6,225 nt of DNA from an uncultured Muribaculaceae bacterium (GTDB taxonomy: Bacteria > Bacteroidota > Bacteroidia > Bacteroidales > Muribaculaceae). Position 1 is the first letter of the stretch. Every line of letters starts with the position of its first letter. Of the stretch, positions 5,375 through 6,225 are shown piece after piece. The notes beneath the pieces are model-generated. The model made no database searches. It saw nothing but the letters and a program-made list of their open reading frames with translations, and was not told the origin of the DNA. Both the position numbers and the translations under genes were made by a program. The stretch covers positions 16,135 through 22,359 of the forward strand of contig CAJTUG010000014.1 in the NCBI GenBank assembly GCA_910579605.1, written 5' to 3'.

Positions 5375-6225
5375 TCCACGTCGGCACGAATTTGCTTTAC
5401 CAACAGCTGTAGGGTAGTTCCTGCATTAGCATGCTTGTTTTCTTCTATCGTGTAGCATATATTAAAAGGCTTTCCCGAGTGGATATGGGGAAAATACGAA
5501 GCCATATTGAAGGCAATGCCATTTATAACTTTACCTGAAGTGTCATCCACCAGTTCTAATTTGATATGCTCTAAATTACGACCCACAAGCTTGCTTGTCC
5601 CGAAATCCTTTACGCGGCGTGTACAGAAAGTCGGTTTGCGGTTTCCTGGACCAAATGGGTTGAACAATCTAAGAGTGGAAACGAATTCCGGAGTGATTTC
5701 TGAAAACGAGAGGAAAGAGTCTATATCAATTTGCGGGGTTAACTGTTCTGGCAAAATATGCGAAGATACATAATCCTCAAAACGGGCAGTAAATTCAGGT
5801 ATGTTTTCTTCTTTAAGGGATAATCCGACAGCATAGGTATGACCTCCGAAATTCTCAAGAATATCACGAGCAGATTCAACAGCCTTATAAATGTCGAAAC
5901 CTTGGACAGAACGGTGGCAAGACCGTTTGAAAGAGTTAGTACGACAGATGGCTTGTAATACAATTCAGTCAGTCTTGATGCAACGATACCTATAATCCCT
6001 TTGTGCCAGTCTTTGTTGTAGATCACTATGGATTTTTTTGGCGAGTGCATTTCTCCGCGTTGTTCAAGGATGGCATTAGCTTCTTCGGTGATGCGTTTGT
6101 CTAATTCCTTGCGGTCTTTGTTGTATTGGTCTATCTCCAAACTCTTCTTATTGGCATCCTTGACATCGCGCGCAACCAGTAGTTCAACAGCTTCTGAGCC
6201 GCTCTGCATACTAGTTGCTGTTGGA
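5371..6225 (-). pseudogene. recJ: Single-stranded-DNA exonuclease RecJ, C-terminal half, with a frameshift; 5' part beyond window
   Basis: RecJ degrades single-stranded DNA 5' to 3'. This window holds only its C-terminal half, read in two frames. Frame A runs from the right edge (first whole codon 6224-6222) to 5913, about 104 residues, with SGSEAVELLVARD and WHKGIIGIVASRL of the DHHA1 domain, up to LSNGLAT. Frame B runs from 5913 to the stop at 5373-5371, 180 residues, with RSVQGFDIYKAVESARDIL, ENFGGHTYAVGL, and the OB-fold part with NPFGPGNRKPTF and LQLLVKQIRADVE. The family reads A-T-G-S-A-R-S at the junction; here T (ACC, 5915-5913) and R (CGT, 5913-5911) share a base, so G-S-A plus one base, about 10 bases, is missing. 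Read straight through, frame A ends in about 57 aberrant residues at the stop at 5739, losing the GGH motif and OB domain. Both sides keep good family sequence, so the lesion is recent or artefactual. The catalytic DHH domain is outside the window. recQ follows with an ATGA overlap. Confidence 0.85.
5910..5927. repeat. Perfect 6-bp inverted repeat at the recJ frame break
   Basis: AACGGT (5910-5915) and ACCGTT (5922-5927) are exact reverse complements separated by six bases (GGCAAG). The frame break at 5913 lies in the left arm. A short hairpin can promote a deletion during replication or disturb sequencing. It may equally have been created by the deletion, since the left arm includes the junction itself. 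Confidence 0.6.

Noticed and set aside
5371..5754. A separate 127-residue gene starting at TTG at 5754.
   Set aside because: It is the C-terminus of RecJ. The same frame continues upstream without a stop to 5913 with clear RecJ sequence (GGH motif).
5739..6209. A separate 156-residue gene starting at the ATG at 6209.
   Set aside because: It is the in-frame middle of recJ up to the frame break plus an out-of-frame tail; its ATG corresponds to an internal methionine of RecJ.

Overview
The window looks like chromosomal DNA from an AT-rich member of the Bacteroidetes, probably of the order Bacteroidales. This rests on the gene content (a Bacteroidales-type PepSY-like secreted protein, a recJ-recQ pair, a Fur repressor of the 'VDKSTIFRTL' type), on several matches to the Bacteroidetes promoter element TAnnTTTG, and on the lack of clear Shine-Dalgarno sequences. 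It is an assignment from recognition, not from a database search. I see no tRNA, rRNA, CRISPR array, insertion sequence or phage gene.

Layout from left to right. (1) Positions 1-415, minus strand: a secreted PepSY-like (DUF2874-type) protein whose last residues run off the left edge. (2) 472-1739, minus strand: a two-gene unit, first a BASS-family (bile acid:sodium symporter-like) membrane transporter and then a small MmcQ/YjbR-family protein, two bases apart. (3) 1740-1833: a divergent intergenic region with one candidate promoter for each direction. (4) 1834-3000, plus strand: a glycerate 2-kinase that has no ATG start and must begin at TTG or GTG. (5) 3036-6225, minus strand: a tightly packed operon in the order recJ, recQ, Fur-family regulator. 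Successive genes overlap by ATGA and GTGA, so translation is probably coupled. The 5' half of recJ lies beyond the right edge.

How the genes relate. RecQ (3'-5' helicase) and RecJ (5'-3' single-strand exonuclease) act together in end resection and gap repair in the RecFOR pathway, so their pairing makes sense. The Fur-family regulator as third gene is less obvious and could link repair capacity to metal or oxidative status. The left-hand genes (PepSY-like, YjbR, BASS transporter, glycerate kinase) show no clear common pathway.

The main anomaly is in recJ. The reading frame breaks at about 5913, exactly where the conserved G-S-A-R-S motif should be. About 10 bases seem to be missing relative to the family pattern, and a perfect 6-bp inverted repeat spans the break. 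The recJ sequence at the extreme right edge also departs from the family pattern. This could be a real inactivating deletion or an assembly error near a contig end. I found no convincing novel system; the rest of the window reads as ordinary chromosomal genes with some interesting details.
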